From Candidatus Falkowiibacteriota bacterium (GTDB lineage: Bacteria; Patescibacteria; ABY1; BM507; UBA12075): a DNA stretch of 10,092 bases. The notes below the pieces were generated by a model. The model ran no database searches. It was not told the origin of the DNA and saw only the letters and a program-made list of their open reading frames with translations. The DNA is taken from the NCBI GenBank assembly GCA_030636285.1, contig DAOVXE010000011.1, positions 1 to 10,092 on the forward strand. The letters are read 5' to 3'. The position numbers were made by a program, and so were the translations under genes. Positions 1 to 6,721 of this stretch are shown here, in pieces (positions within the stretch are counted from its first letter, which is position 1; each line of letters opens with the position of its first letter).

Positions 1-687
1 ATTCCGTACCGCGTGCTGGGTCGGCTTGGTTTTCATTTCCCCGATTTTAGACGGAATCGGCAAGTAAGATACCATTACAAAAAGTACGTCGTCCGGGTTC
101 TCCAGATGCATATAGCGAGCCGCCTCAAGAAACAATAAATTCTCATACTCCCCGGCTGTGCCTCCAACCTCAATCACCATTATCTCTGCCCCGGTCTTTT
201 TAACCGCCTCCTCAATGCGGCGCCTGATCTCCATTGGCACATGCGGCACTACCTGCACGCATTTCCCGTCATATTCCAAATTCCGCTCTTTTTGGATCAC
301 GGTCTGGTAAACCCGGCCGGTGGTCATATAATTCTCCCGATAAATATTCTGATTTAAAAACCGCTCATAATTGCCAATATCCTGGTCGGTTTCATCGCCG
401 TCTTCGGTAACAAATACTTCGCCATGTTCAACCGGATTCATTGTGCCGGCGTCAACATTAACATAAGGGTCAACTTTTATACAGCTTACTCTGTAGCCTT
501 TGGATAATAAAATCCGGCCGATTGAGGCCGTGGTTACACCCTTTCCAACCCCGGAAAGGACACCGCCAATCACGAATATATATTTTGTGTTTGGCTTTCT
601 TCGCCTCGCCGCAGCCTTCTTGTCCTCCGAAGCTTTAGCGGAGGGGGAGGCAAAGGCGGGTTTCTTTTTAATTTTTTTGGGTTTCAT
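1..687 (-). CDS. pyrG: CTP synthase, N-terminal part (cut by left window edge)
   Basis: CTP synthase makes CTP from UTP, ATP and glutamine in the cytoplasm. The 229 codons seen cover most of the N-terminal amidoligase (synthetase) domain; the rest and the C-terminal glutaminase domain lie outside the window. Visible family signatures are the P-loop GGVLSGVGKG (residues 41-50), the stretch DPYVNVDAGTMNP, HGEVFVTEDG with ETDQDIGNYERF, and EVGGTAGEYENLLFLEA, which holds the Mg-binding Glu. The only sensible start is ATG at 687, because no ATG lies near Lys35-Tyr36, where most homologues begin. This leaves an unusual basic, Ala/Lys-rich extension of about 34 residues, part of which is encoded by a palindrome (624-644). 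The frame also stays open upstream into the repeat at 712-781, with another ATG at 717, but that start would add repeat-derived peptide. No Shine-Dalgarno is visible. It lies downstream of rplI on the same strand. Family assignment is very secure. Confidence 0.95.
   Translation of the reverse strand, partial: MKPKKIKKKPAFASPSAKASEDKKAAARRRKPNTKYIFVIGGVLSGVGKGVTTASIGRILLSKGYRVSCIKVDPYVNVDAGTMNPVEHGEVFVTEDGDETDQDIGNYERFLNQNIYRENYMTTGRVYQTVIQKERNLEYDGKCVQVVPHVPMEIRRRIEEAVKKTGAEIMVIEVGGTAGEYENLLFLEAARYMHLENPDDVLFVMVSYLPIPSKIGEMKTKPTQHAVRN
624..644. repeat. GC-rich palindrome inside the pyrG coding region
   Basis: CCTCCG (624-629) and CGGAGG (639-644) are perfect inverted arms around a 9-base centre, AAGCTTTAG. 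The palindrome is in frame and encodes roughly residues 15-22 of the CTP synthase N-terminal extension (Pro-Ser-Ala-Lys-Ala-Ser-Glu-Asp). The inverted repeat is read directly from the sequence; that it is a dispersed genomic element is inference. Confidence 0.7.
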
Positions 688-711
688 ATAGGGGATGCAA
701 TATATTATTAT

Positions 712-781
712 TGTCATCCTGAGCGTCAGCGAAAGATCTCGTCTTTAGTCCACGAGATTCTTCACTTCGTTCAGAATGACA
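712..781. repeat. Palindromic intergenic repeat, copy 1 (TGTCAT...ATGACA)
   Basis: This 70-bp imperfect palindrome sits between rplI and pyrG. The left arm TGTCATCCTGAGCG...GATCTCGT pairs with the right arm ACGAGATTCTTCACTTCGT...TCAGAATGACA. The ends match the four other copies in the window. A second right-hand terminus, AGGATGACA at 787-795, follows directly and looks like the remnant of another copy. No T-tract follows on the minus strand, so it does not look like a canonical terminator for rplI. Confidence 0.85.
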
Positions 782-805
782 GACTTAGGATGACAGTTGC
801 TTATA

Positions 806-1255
806 TTAATCTGTTTTCTCTTTCAAAACTTCCAGCTTTATTATAGCTTTTTCCTTGCCAAAACGCAATTCTACCGTATGCTTGCCAAATCTTTTAATTG
901 GCTGTTTTAGCCTTATTTCATAAGGCTCTACGTTATATTTTTGAATCTTTAATTCCCTGGCAATCGCCTTTTTATCCAAACCGGCATAAAGGGTGCCGGC
1001 ATCGTTTACCTTGGCGCTAACAATAATTCGTTTACGATCCAGTTTTCCGGCTAACTTAATTTTATCCTTGCCGGCTTGTTTCTCTTGTTTTTTTCGCTTA
1101 ATCGCCTGAGCGCTTAGCATATTCAGGGTATGTTTGGTAACAATATCAACTATGCCTTTGGGGATTAAATAATTACGGGCATAACCTTCCGGAACCTCTT
1201 TAATATCGCCCTTTTGACCTAGCTTGGGTATTGATTGTAGTAGTACCACCTTCAT
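806..1255 (-). CDS. rplI: 50S ribosomal protein L9
   Basis: L9 is a two-domain protein of the large ribosomal subunit that binds 23S rRNA near the base of the L1 stalk. The 149 residues match the usual family length. The N-terminal signature is clear: MKVVLLQSIPKLGQKGD, then EVPEGYARNYLIPKG at about 20-34. A charged Lys-rich connecting helix (about 45-80) follows, then the C-terminal domain with RFGKHTVELRFG. The ATG at 1255 gives the canonical N-terminus. No Shine-Dalgarno precedes it; the leader reads AGTTAATATAAACAT. It lies between ctpA and pyrG on the same strand, with a palindromic repeat in each gap. From general knowledge, some CPR lineages lack L9, so its presence may help placement; that is not proof. 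Confidence 0.96.
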   Translation of the reverse strand: MKVVLLQSIPKLGQKGDIKEVPEGYARNYLIPKGIVDIVTKHTLNMLSAQAIKRKKQEKQAGKDKIKLAGKLDRKRIIVSAKVNDAGTLYAGLDKKAIARELKIQKYNVEPYEIRLKQPIKRFGKHTVELRFGKEKAIIKLEVLKEKTD

Positions 1256-1296
1256 ATGTTTATATTAACTTTTTTGAATTACGAAACGCTTTTTTT

Positions 1297-1397
1297 TGTC
1301 ATTCCGAGCCCGCAGGCGAGGAATCCCTTAACCGCGGATAGCGTACAAATCAAATTTAAGAGATTTCTCTCTCCGCTTCGCTTTGTTCGAAATGACA
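1297..1397. repeat. Palindromic intergenic repeat, copy 2 (TGTCAT...ATGACA)
   Basis: About 101 bp in the gap between ctpA and rplI. It begins TGTCATTCCGAG with GAGGAATCCC and ends CGCTTCGCTTTGTTCGAA followed by ATGACA. The outer arms match the other copies, but the centre (roughly 1330-1365) is longer and AT-rich, so this is the most diverged copy. Eight A residues follow on the minus strand, not T, so it does not look like a terminator for ctpA. Confidence 0.8.
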
Positions 1398-1410
1398 AAT
1401 ATAATTGATT

Positions 1411-2733
1411 TTATTTATCTTCAGTTGAAGTGCTAATATCAAAATCAGCTGATTCAGGCGTGGATGTTGAGATTTCTTCCCCTTTAAGCAGAGCCACGGC
1501 CGCGTCAAGCTGGGGATCATTATTTGCTTCATAATCTTCAATCGTTAGATCAATTTCATAATCCGGCATGATCCCCTCATCATTAATACTCCGCCCAAGA
1601 GGCGTCAGCCATTTAGCGACCGTAATCTTTACGGACGAGCCGTCATCAAACTTGTTTAAGGTCTGAACCGAACCCTTGCCAAAAGTCTGTTTGCCAACAA
1701 CAACCGCATTGTCATAATCCTGAAGCGCGCCAGATACGATTTCGGAGGCTGACGCGCTACCCTGGTTGACCAGGACAACAGTTGGAAAATCTTTAAGCCT
1801 GGCCCGGCCTCTGGCTAAATGCTCTATCATGCGCTCGTCGCTATATTTCTCTGTTACCACGACGCTATCTTCTATCCACTCGCTGGAAATCTCAATCGCC
1901 GTATCCAGATACCCGCCCGGGTTATTTCTAAGATCAAGAATTATCCCTTCCGGATTATTGTTGATGATATCACGCACCGCCTGATTGAATAATTTCTGTG
2001 TGTCATTATTAAAATTCGTAATTTTGATAGAATATATCCCGTCATCACGCAGATTGGTCCTTACGCTGCTGACCACTATTTTGCCTCTGGTAATGGTTAT
2101 TTCCCTTACCTGATCTTCGTTTTCGCGCTTAATTGCCAAAACTACGTTCGTGTCTTTGGGTCCGCGAATCTTGCTGACCGCTTCGTCAATGGAAATCCCC
2201 ATAGTGCTTTCTTCGTCAATGGCCAGGACTAAATCGCCGGCGCGCAGACCGGCCTTTTCCGCCGGCATATCCGGCAACGGGGCGATAATTGTTAAAATAT
2301 CGTTCTTAATACCGATCTCCGCGCCTATTCCTTCAAATGTTCCTTTTAAATCATCCTGAAATTCACGCGCGATTTTCGGATCCATAAAAACCGTATATGG
2401 ATCGCCGATGGACGACACTAACCCCTTGAGCGCGCCGTAAAATAAAACTTTTTCATTCAGATCTTCTTTATCAACATAAGTTTCTTCAATCGCGTCCCAA
2501 ACTTCCCAAAAAAGATCAAAATCTATATCCTGGCTGATCGTGCCGGGCTTAATTTCCTGATATTTGCCCAACAGCTTACCCACATAGACAACTTCTTTGG
2601 CTGCCAGATCTTTCAATATTTCATTTTTCCCGGTTAAATACACTCCGGCGCCAAAACTGATCCACAGCAATATGATCACTAATATTATCCAGATAATCCG
2701 CTTAATTTTTTTTGATTTTATATTTTTCTCCAT
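1411..2733 (-). CDS. ctpA: S41 family C-terminal processing peptidase (CtpA/Prc type), membrane-anchored
   Basis: Serine protease of the CtpA/Prc/Tsp family, which trims or degrades extracytoplasmic proteins at C-terminal tails. Numbering from ATG 2733 (440 aa): a short basic N-terminus, one membrane segment at about 12-34, an N-terminal helical region, a PDZ domain at about 128-216 (GTFEGIGAEIG, GLRAGDLVLAID), then the S41 core with LDLRNNPGG. The Ser/Lys dyad is intact: Ser328 in QGSASASEIVSGA and Lys353 in GKQTFGKGSVQT. Their 25-residue spacing, with Gln four residues after the Lys, matches E. coli Tsp. A GRSINDEGIMPDYEI motif closes the core. The tail is acidic and Ser/Thr-rich, with ISTSTPE and ISTSTED as near-repeats. 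I chose ATG 2733; an in-frame TTG two codons upstream (2739) is possible, and neither has a Shine-Dalgarno. Topology implies the protease faces outward. The physiological substrate cannot be told from sequence. Confidence 0.93.
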   Translation of the reverse strand: MEKNIKSKKIKRIIWIILVIILLWISFGAGVYLTGKNEILKDLAAKEVVYVGKLLGKYQEIKPGTISQDIDFDLFWEVWDAIEETYVDKEDLNEKVLFYGALKGLVSSIGDPYTVFMDPKIAREFQDDLKGTFEGIGAEIGIKNDILTIIAPLPDMPAEKAGLRAGDLVLAIDEESTMGISIDEAVSKIRGPKDTNVVLAIKRENEDQVREITITRGKIVVSSVRTNLRDDGIYSIKITNFNNDTQKLFNQAVRDIINNNPEGIILDLRNNPGGYLDTAIEISSEWIEDSVVVTEKYSDERMIEHLARGRARLKDFPTVVLVNQGSASASEIVSGALQDYDNAVVVGKQTFGKGSVQTLNKFDDGSSVKITVAKWLTPLGRSINDEGIMPDYEIDLTIEDYEANNDPQLDAAVALLKGEEISTSTPESADFDISTSTEDK

Positions 2734-2808
2734 ACACAATAAACAAAATGATTTTTACCTAATTAAGTTTAACATATTTATCAAAAACAAGGCAAGCTTT
2801 TTAAATTG

Positions 2809-2837
2809 ATTATACACTTGTATTTTATCCAAAATAA
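2809..2837 (-). promoter_or_regulatory. Possible promoter for ctpA
   Basis: On the minus strand TATAAT (2809-2814) has TTATTT (2832-2837) 17 bases upstream, in the divergent intergenic region. The -10 box is perfect and the -35 box weak. AT-rich sequence makes chance matches likely. Confidence 0.3.
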
Positions 2838-2846
2838 CCCTAATAT
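2818..2846 (+). promoter_or_regulatory. Possible promoter for the murA-family gene
   Basis: TTGTAT (2818-2823) and TAATAT (2841-2846) are separated by 17 bases, about 34 bases before the ATG at 2881. A TATAAT also overlaps at 2846-2851. The region is the only divergent gap in the window, so a promoter for each side is expected; the exact boxes are a guess in AT-rich DNA. It overlaps the candidate minus-strand promoter. Confidence 0.35.
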
Positions 2847-2880
2847 ATAATTATAATTATAATTTAATAAAAATAAATTC

Positions 2881-4194
2881 ATGTCTAACTTTATAATTAA
2901 CGGAGGGAAAAAATTATCCGGTAAAATAAAAACAAACTCAGCTAAAAATTCCGCGGTGGCTATTCTCTGCGCTACAGCGATGATAAAAGGAAAGACCAGT
3001 TTGGTAAATATGCCGGTTATTGAAGAAGTCAAACGCGTTATTGAGATACTTGTGTCCCTGGGGATAAGCGCGCGCCGGACAGGAAAACATGAACTTGAAA
3101 TTATTAATCCCTGGAATTTGAATTCTGACAATATCAACCGCGAATCATTTATAAAAACCAGATCAGGACTGCTGCTTATGGGCGCTCTGCTTTCGCAGCA
3201 AGATAAATTTACTTTGCCCAATGCCAGCGGCTGCAAACTGGGCAAGCGCACGGTCAGCCCTTATACCATCGCCCTGAAACATTTGGGAATTGAGGTAAGC
3301 TGCAGTGATGACCACTACGAAATAAACAAAAAAAACATAAAATCCAACGAATTTACAATGTACGAAACCAGCGACACGGCCACGGAAAATACCATAATGG
3401 CGGCCGCGCTGGCCCCTGGCAAAACAATTATCCATTTCGCGTCCTTTAACTACATGGTACAGGATCTTTGTGTCTTTCTTAAACAGGCCGGGGCAAAAAT
3501 CAAGGGAATCGGCACTCAAACCCTAAAAATTACAGGCGTAAATAAATTAAAACCGGTTAAAAACTATCCCATAATGCCGGATCCGATTGAAAGCATGGCC
3601 TTTATTTCAATAGCCATTACAACAAAATCCAAGCTAAAAATTACCCACTGCCCGATAGACTTCCTGCGTTTGGAGCTGGAAAAATTAAGATTAATGGGGC
3701 AAAAATTCAATATTAGCCAGCCTTACAAATCTGACAATAAATATTTTGACTTAGTTGATATTACTATTAAACCAAGCAAATTAAACGCCCTGCCGGATAA
3801 ACTGCACCCGCTTCCATACCCGGGTCTAAATATAGATAACCTGCCCTTATTCATTCCAATTTTAACTCAAGTGAATGGAACTACCATGGTTCACGATTGG
3901 ATTTACGAAAACCGGGCGATTTATTATACCGAGCTTAACAAGCTGGGCGCGAATATTATACTTCTGGATCCGCATCGGGTGACCGTAACCGGTCCAAGTG
4001 AACTAAAGAGCAACGAAATAATATGCCCCCCGGCGATTCGCCCCTCCCTAAATTTACTCATCTGTATGCTAGCGGCCAAGGGCCGATCAATTTTAAGGAA
4101 TTCTTATTCCATTGACCGGGGCTATGAAAATATTGTGGGCCGGCTTAATAAACTTGGCGCCGATATCGAAGCAACCGAAAAATTAAACTTTTAA
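2881..4194 (+). CDS. murA: UDP-N-acetylglucosamine 1-carboxyvinyltransferase (MurA) family protein, divergent
   Basis: MurA transfers enolpyruvate from PEP to UDP-GlcNAc, the first committed step of peptidoglycan synthesis, in the cytoplasm. The 437 residues (E. coli MurA 419) span the two-lobed enolpyruvyl transferase fold. Several E. coli key positions have matches: Lys22-Asn23 in TNSAKNSAV, Arg94 (R91), Cys118 (C115) in SGCKLGKR, Arg123 (R120), Asp319 (D305) after PYPGLNI, ENR at 343-345, Arg387 (R371) and Arg413 (R397) in IDRGYE. Some usually conserved sites differ: the PDRIE motif is PDPIE (233-237), and the residue before IR in the DLR motif is Ala385. It may be the cell's MurA or a divergent paralogue; some bacteria carry two. 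The ATG at 2881 gives the normal N-terminus, but its leader is AT-rich and has no Shine-Dalgarno. A PEGA-domain gene follows on the same strand. Confidence 0.82.
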   Translation: MSNFIINGGKKLSGKIKTNSAKNSAVAILCATAMIKGKTSLVNMPVIEEVKRVIEILVSLGISARRTGKHELEIINPWNLNSDNINRESFIKTRSGLLLMGALLSQQDKFTLPNASGCKLGKRTVSPYTIALKHLGIEVSCSDDHYEINKKNIKSNEFTMYETSDTATENTIMAAALAPGKTIIHFASFNYMVQDLCVFLKQAGAKIKGIGTQTLKITGVNKLKPVKNYPIMPDPIESMAFISIAITTKSKLKITHCPIDFLRLELEKLRLMGQKFNISQPYKSDNKYFDLVDITIKPSKLNALPDKLHPLPYPGLNIDNLPLFIPILTQVNGTTMVHDWIYENRAIYYTELNKLGANIILLDPHRVTVTGPSELKSNEIICPPAIRPSLNLLICMLAAKGRSILRNSYSIDRGYENIVGRLNKLGADIEATEKLNF

Positions 4195-4207
4195 AACATT
4201 TTATTGT

Positions 4208-4293
4208 TGTCATCCTGAGGGCGAAGCCCGAAGGATCCCGTGGTTATTTCTCGGGATTCTTCACTCTCGCTCGCGCTCGGGTTCAGAATGACA
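4208..4293. repeat. Palindromic intergenic repeat, copy 3 (TGTCAT...ATGACA)
   Basis: 86-bp element between the murA-family gene and the PEGA-domain gene. The left arm TGTCATCCTGAGG...GAAGGATCCCG pairs imperfectly with CGGGATTCTTCA...GTTCAGAATGACA. A small inner hairpin (GGGCGAAGCCC) lies in the left arm. The right arm carries TCGCTCGCG, also found in the palindrome at 6758-6787. The next start codon is only five bases beyond its end. Confidence 0.85.
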
Positions 4294-4298
4294 CTATT

Positions 4299-5651
4299 AT
4301 GAATTTAAACCAACGGAGACTGCTCTATATTCTTTTTATAATCGCTTTTTTGATTATAACACCTCTAATTTCTCTTTATGCCACCGGCTATAAAATAGGC
4401 GGTGATTTTCGCATCCAAAAAACCGGAATATTAATACTTGATACTGAGCCAAAGGGAGCCAATATATCCCTTAACGGCAAACAGCTGCGCCGCCCTTTAG
4501 CCAGCTTCTTTAACCAGACTCAATCGCGTATTACCACTCCCACTAAAATTAAGAACCTATTACCCGGGGAATATGATGTTCAGCTTGAGTTGCCCGGCCA
4601 TTGGCCTTGGCAAAAAAAATTAGTGGTTGAATCAGGGCAATCCACTTATGCCGAAGACGTAGTATTGTTTAAAAATGACATTCCCAGGCTGATAAATAGC
4701 GGCCAATACGACAATATCGCGTTATCACCGGACGATAAATACTTAACAGCCAGAAAAGGCAACGGTTTTATCTGGCTTGAGCTAAAAAATGAAAATATTC
4801 AAACTACTGCCGATACTACCGCCGAGCCGGATGATAGACAAGTTAGCTACCAATGGCCGCCTGACAACAATCATTTAATCGCTAATAACTTTTTGATTAA
4901 TTTAAGCGGCTCAACCGTTAATTATGATTTATCTGTTGCTATCAGTTCAAAAATCACTAAAATCAAATGGCAGGATGATGATAATTTAATTTATAAACTA
5001 AACAATAGCCTCCAAAGCTATAACATTAATAACAAAAAAATAGATATTATTAAAAGCAATCTTGTGTTTGACGATTTTTTACTAAAAAATCCAAATATAT
5101 TTACCGTAGCCAGAGGGGAGCAGAATACCGCGCTATCAATTTGGAATTTTGATAATAATGATCCGCTAAGCAGTATTAACCTGCCAAAAGCCGAATATCG
5201 CTTTGAGCATCCAGGCCATGATCTATTAAACCTCTACGATGCCAGGCATCAGATGCTTTATTTAATAGATCCTTTTTCTACTTTTAAAAAGCTTAAAGAT
5301 ATTATCAGTAATATAACGCAGAGCGTATGGATAGATAATAATTCTCTGCTTTATTGCAATGACTTTGAAATCTGGCTATATGACGCGCGCGGCCAGAATC
5401 GTACGCTACTGACCCGCATCAGCGAGCCGATCAAAAAAATAATCTGGCACCCCAGTAATAATTACGTGATTTACGCGACGAAAAACAATATCAACATAAT
5501 TGAGCTTGACAAGCGGGACAAATTCAATATCACCCGCCTCCTGGAGCTTGACGACATTAAAAGCCCGACACTGGACCAGGCCGGCGAAACTTTGTATTTC
5601 TCAGCCAGCGCTGATAACCAGGAAGGGATTTATAAATTAACAATACAGTAA
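4299..5651 (+). CDS. Membrane-anchored PEGA-domain protein with probable beta-propeller
   Basis: 450 residues, function unknown. Seen in order: a basic N-terminus (NLNQRR), one hydrophobic segment at about 8-28, a PEGA domain at about 42-125 (GILILDTEPKGANISLNGK, then LLPGEYDVQLELPGHWPW), and a long C-terminal region of repeated short beta-strand motifs such as ALSPDDKYL, SYQWPPDNNHL, KIKWQDDDNLIY, SVWIDNNSLLY and IIWHPSNNYVIYAT. That pattern is typical of TolB/WD40-like propellers. PEGA domains often occur in surface-layer or envelope proteins. The two PEGA halves are split by a roughly 20-residue insert (64-83). Topology puts the PEGA and propeller outside the membrane, suggesting a scaffold or a binder of wall or surface polymer; this is inference. 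The start at 4299 immediately precedes the membrane segment, has no Shine-Dalgarno, and lies just after repeat copy 3. It may be cotranscribed with the murA-family gene. Confidence 0.8.
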   Translation: MNLNQRRLLYILFIIAFLIITPLISLYATGYKIGGDFRIQKTGILILDTEPKGANISLNGKQLRRPLASFFNQTQSRITTPTKIKNLLPGEYDVQLELPGHWPWQKKLVVESGQSTYAEDVVLFKNDIPRLINSGQYDNIALSPDDKYLTARKGNGFIWLELKNENIQTTADTTAEPDDRQVSYQWPPDNNHLIANNFLINLSGSTVNYDLSVAISSKITKIKWQDDDNLIYKLNNSLQSYNINNKKIDIIKSNLVFDDFLLKNPNIFTVARGEQNTALSIWNFDNNDPLSSINLPKAEYRFEHPGHDLLNLYDARHQMLYLIDPFSTFKKLKDIISNITQSVWIDNNSLLYCNDFEIWLYDARGQNRTLLTRISEPIKKIIWHPSNNYVIYATKNNINIIELDKRDKFNITRLLELDDIKSPTLDQAGETLYFSASADNQEGIYKLTIQ

Positions 5652-5666
5652 GCACGCTGAGGTAAT

Positions 5667-5769
5667 AAAAAAACACTTGTCATTCTGAGCGAAGCGAAGA
5701 ATCCCGTGGGTATATCCTCGAGATCCTTCGCCCCGAAGACTTGGGACTCAGGATGACATGTGTTTTTTT
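5667..5769. terminator. Bidirectional intrinsic terminator built on repeat copy 4
   Basis: Seven A's (5667-5673), CAC, and the repeat's left end TTGTCATTCTGAG pair with CTCAGGATGACA, TGTG and seven T's (5763-5769). The stem is about 23 positions with one mismatch and one G-U pair. It is followed by a T-run on either strand and sits between two convergent genes, where a two-way terminator is expected. Confidence 0.75.
5678..5758. repeat. Palindromic intergenic repeat, copy 4 (TGTCAT...ATGACA)
   Basis: 81-bp element between the convergent PEGA-domain gene and galU. The left arm TGTCATTCTGAGCGAAGCG with AAGAATCCCG is the cleanest left arm in the window; the right arm is GATCCTTCG...CTCAGGATGACA. 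It forms the body of the terminator annotated at 5667-5769. Confidence 0.87.
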
Positions 5770-5784
5770 CGTGTTTTTTCGTGT

Positions 5785-6651
5785 CTACTTCTTACATACT
5801 TCCTTATTAAAAAAATCCATTAATTCTTTGCCGATGTCTTTCCTGTCCATGGCGTATTTTAGCGAGGTTATCAAATAATTAAGCGGATCCCCGGTTGTCA
5901 GCCATTCGCCGTCCTCAACCTTTTTAGCGTAGAAATCACCGCCGTCTTCAATATATTTAGCAATAGCGTCAACGATCCAAAGTTCATTGCCCTTTCCCAA
6001 AGCCGTTTTACTAAGAACGTTAATTATGTCCTGATTTAAAATCATTCGTCCGAAATCAGCCAGGTTTGACGGCGCTTCTTCAACTGTTGGTTTTTCAACT
6101 ATTCCTTTTATTTTCATAGTATCAGGCTCAACATCAACAATACCATAGCGGACCACCTGATCTTTAGGTACTTCCTGAACGCCGATCATTAAGTGTCCGG
6201 TTTTTTCATAGTCATCAACCATTTGTTTGGTAAACGAGGTTTTGGATTTTACCATATCATCACCCCAGACAAAAACAAAGGGTTCGTTTTTCACTAAACT
6301 TGCGGCCGACAAGACCGGCACGCCATTGCCGTATTGCGGCATTTGCCGCACATAAATAAAATTTGCCATATCAGCAATTCTTTTAATTTCTTTTCTTAGA
6401 TCATCTTTACCGGCTTCTTTAAGGTCGTTTTGCAAAGCCCAGTTATAATCAAAGTGGTCTTCCAAAGGCTTTTTATCCCATTTGGTTATTAATATAATAT
6501 CTTCTATGCCGGCCTCGACCAATTCTTCCACCACGTATTGGATAATCGGTTTATCAACGATTGGCAGCATTTCTTTAGGCATGGCTTTGGTAGCAGGCAG
6601 CATGCGAGTACCAGAACCGGCTACGGCCACAATTGCTTTTTTGATCTTCAT
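5785..6651 (-). CDS. galU: UTP--glucose-1-phosphate uridylyltransferase
   Basis: GalU makes UDP-glucose from UTP and glucose 1-phosphate in the cytoplasm. The 288 residues are the normal bacterial length. The nucleotidyl-transferase signature GSGTRMLPATKAMPKEMLP (12-30) with VDKP (32-35) is nearly canonical, though Ser13 and Met17 replace the more usual Leu and Phe. Further motifs are GDD (130-132) for metal and nucleotide binding, VRYGIVDVE (167-175), the conserved IVEKP (184-188) and GEWLTTGDPLNYL (248-260). The ATG at 6651 gives the standard N-terminus. No Shine-Dalgarno is present, and the leader is a TTACGAAT-type repeat. It is the last gene of a same-strand run of four glycosyltransferase genes, which fits a role supplying UDP-glucose for glycan assembly. 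A repeat-derived hairpin terminator follows. Confidence 0.96.
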   Translation of the reverse strand: MKIKKAIVAVAGSGTRMLPATKAMPKEMLPIVDKPIIQYVVEELVEAGIEDIILITKWDKKPLEDHFDYNWALQNDLKEAGKDDLRKEIKRIADMANFIYVRQMPQYGNGVPVLSAASLVKNEPFVFVWGDDMVKSKTSFTKQMVDDYEKTGHLMIGVQEVPKDQVVRYGIVDVEPDTMKIKGIVEKPTVEEAPSNLADFGRMILNQDIINVLSKTALGKGNELWIVDAIAKYIEDGGDFYAKKVEDGEWLTTGDPLNYLITSLKYAMDRKDIGKELMDFFNKEVCKK

Positions 6652-6653
6652 AG

Positions 6654-6704
6654 ATTACGAATTACGAATTAAGTACGAATATTACGAATATGAAATTCGT
6701 AATT
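6654..6704. repeat. AT-rich tandem and inverted repeat upstream of galU
   Basis: ATTACGA occurs at 6654-6660, 6661-6667 and 6681-6687, with a variant AGTACGA at 6672-6678. AATTACGAATT (6660-6670) has a perfect 11-base inverted partner, AATTCGTAATT, at 6694-6704. It fills most of the 70-base gap between galU and the upstream glycosyltransferase gene. Confidence 0.7.
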
Positions 6705-6721
6705 AAACTCGCAATAACTCA

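Noticed and set aside
500..691. Plus-strand 63-residue frame opposite the pyrG start
   Set aside because: It is antisense to the CTP synthase P-loop region and contains palindrome translation.
1297..1397. Repeat copy 2 as an intrinsic terminator for ctpA
   Set aside because: On the minus strand the hairpin is followed by A residues, not a T-run.
1356..1541. Minus-strand 61-residue frame at the end of ctpA
   Set aside because: It overlaps the ctpA coding end out of frame and ends in repeat-derived peptide (HFEQSEAEREIS).
2781..3519. Minus-strand open frames opposite the murA-family gene
   Set aside because: They overlap a well-supported conserved gene, show no recognisable domain and have shadow-like composition.
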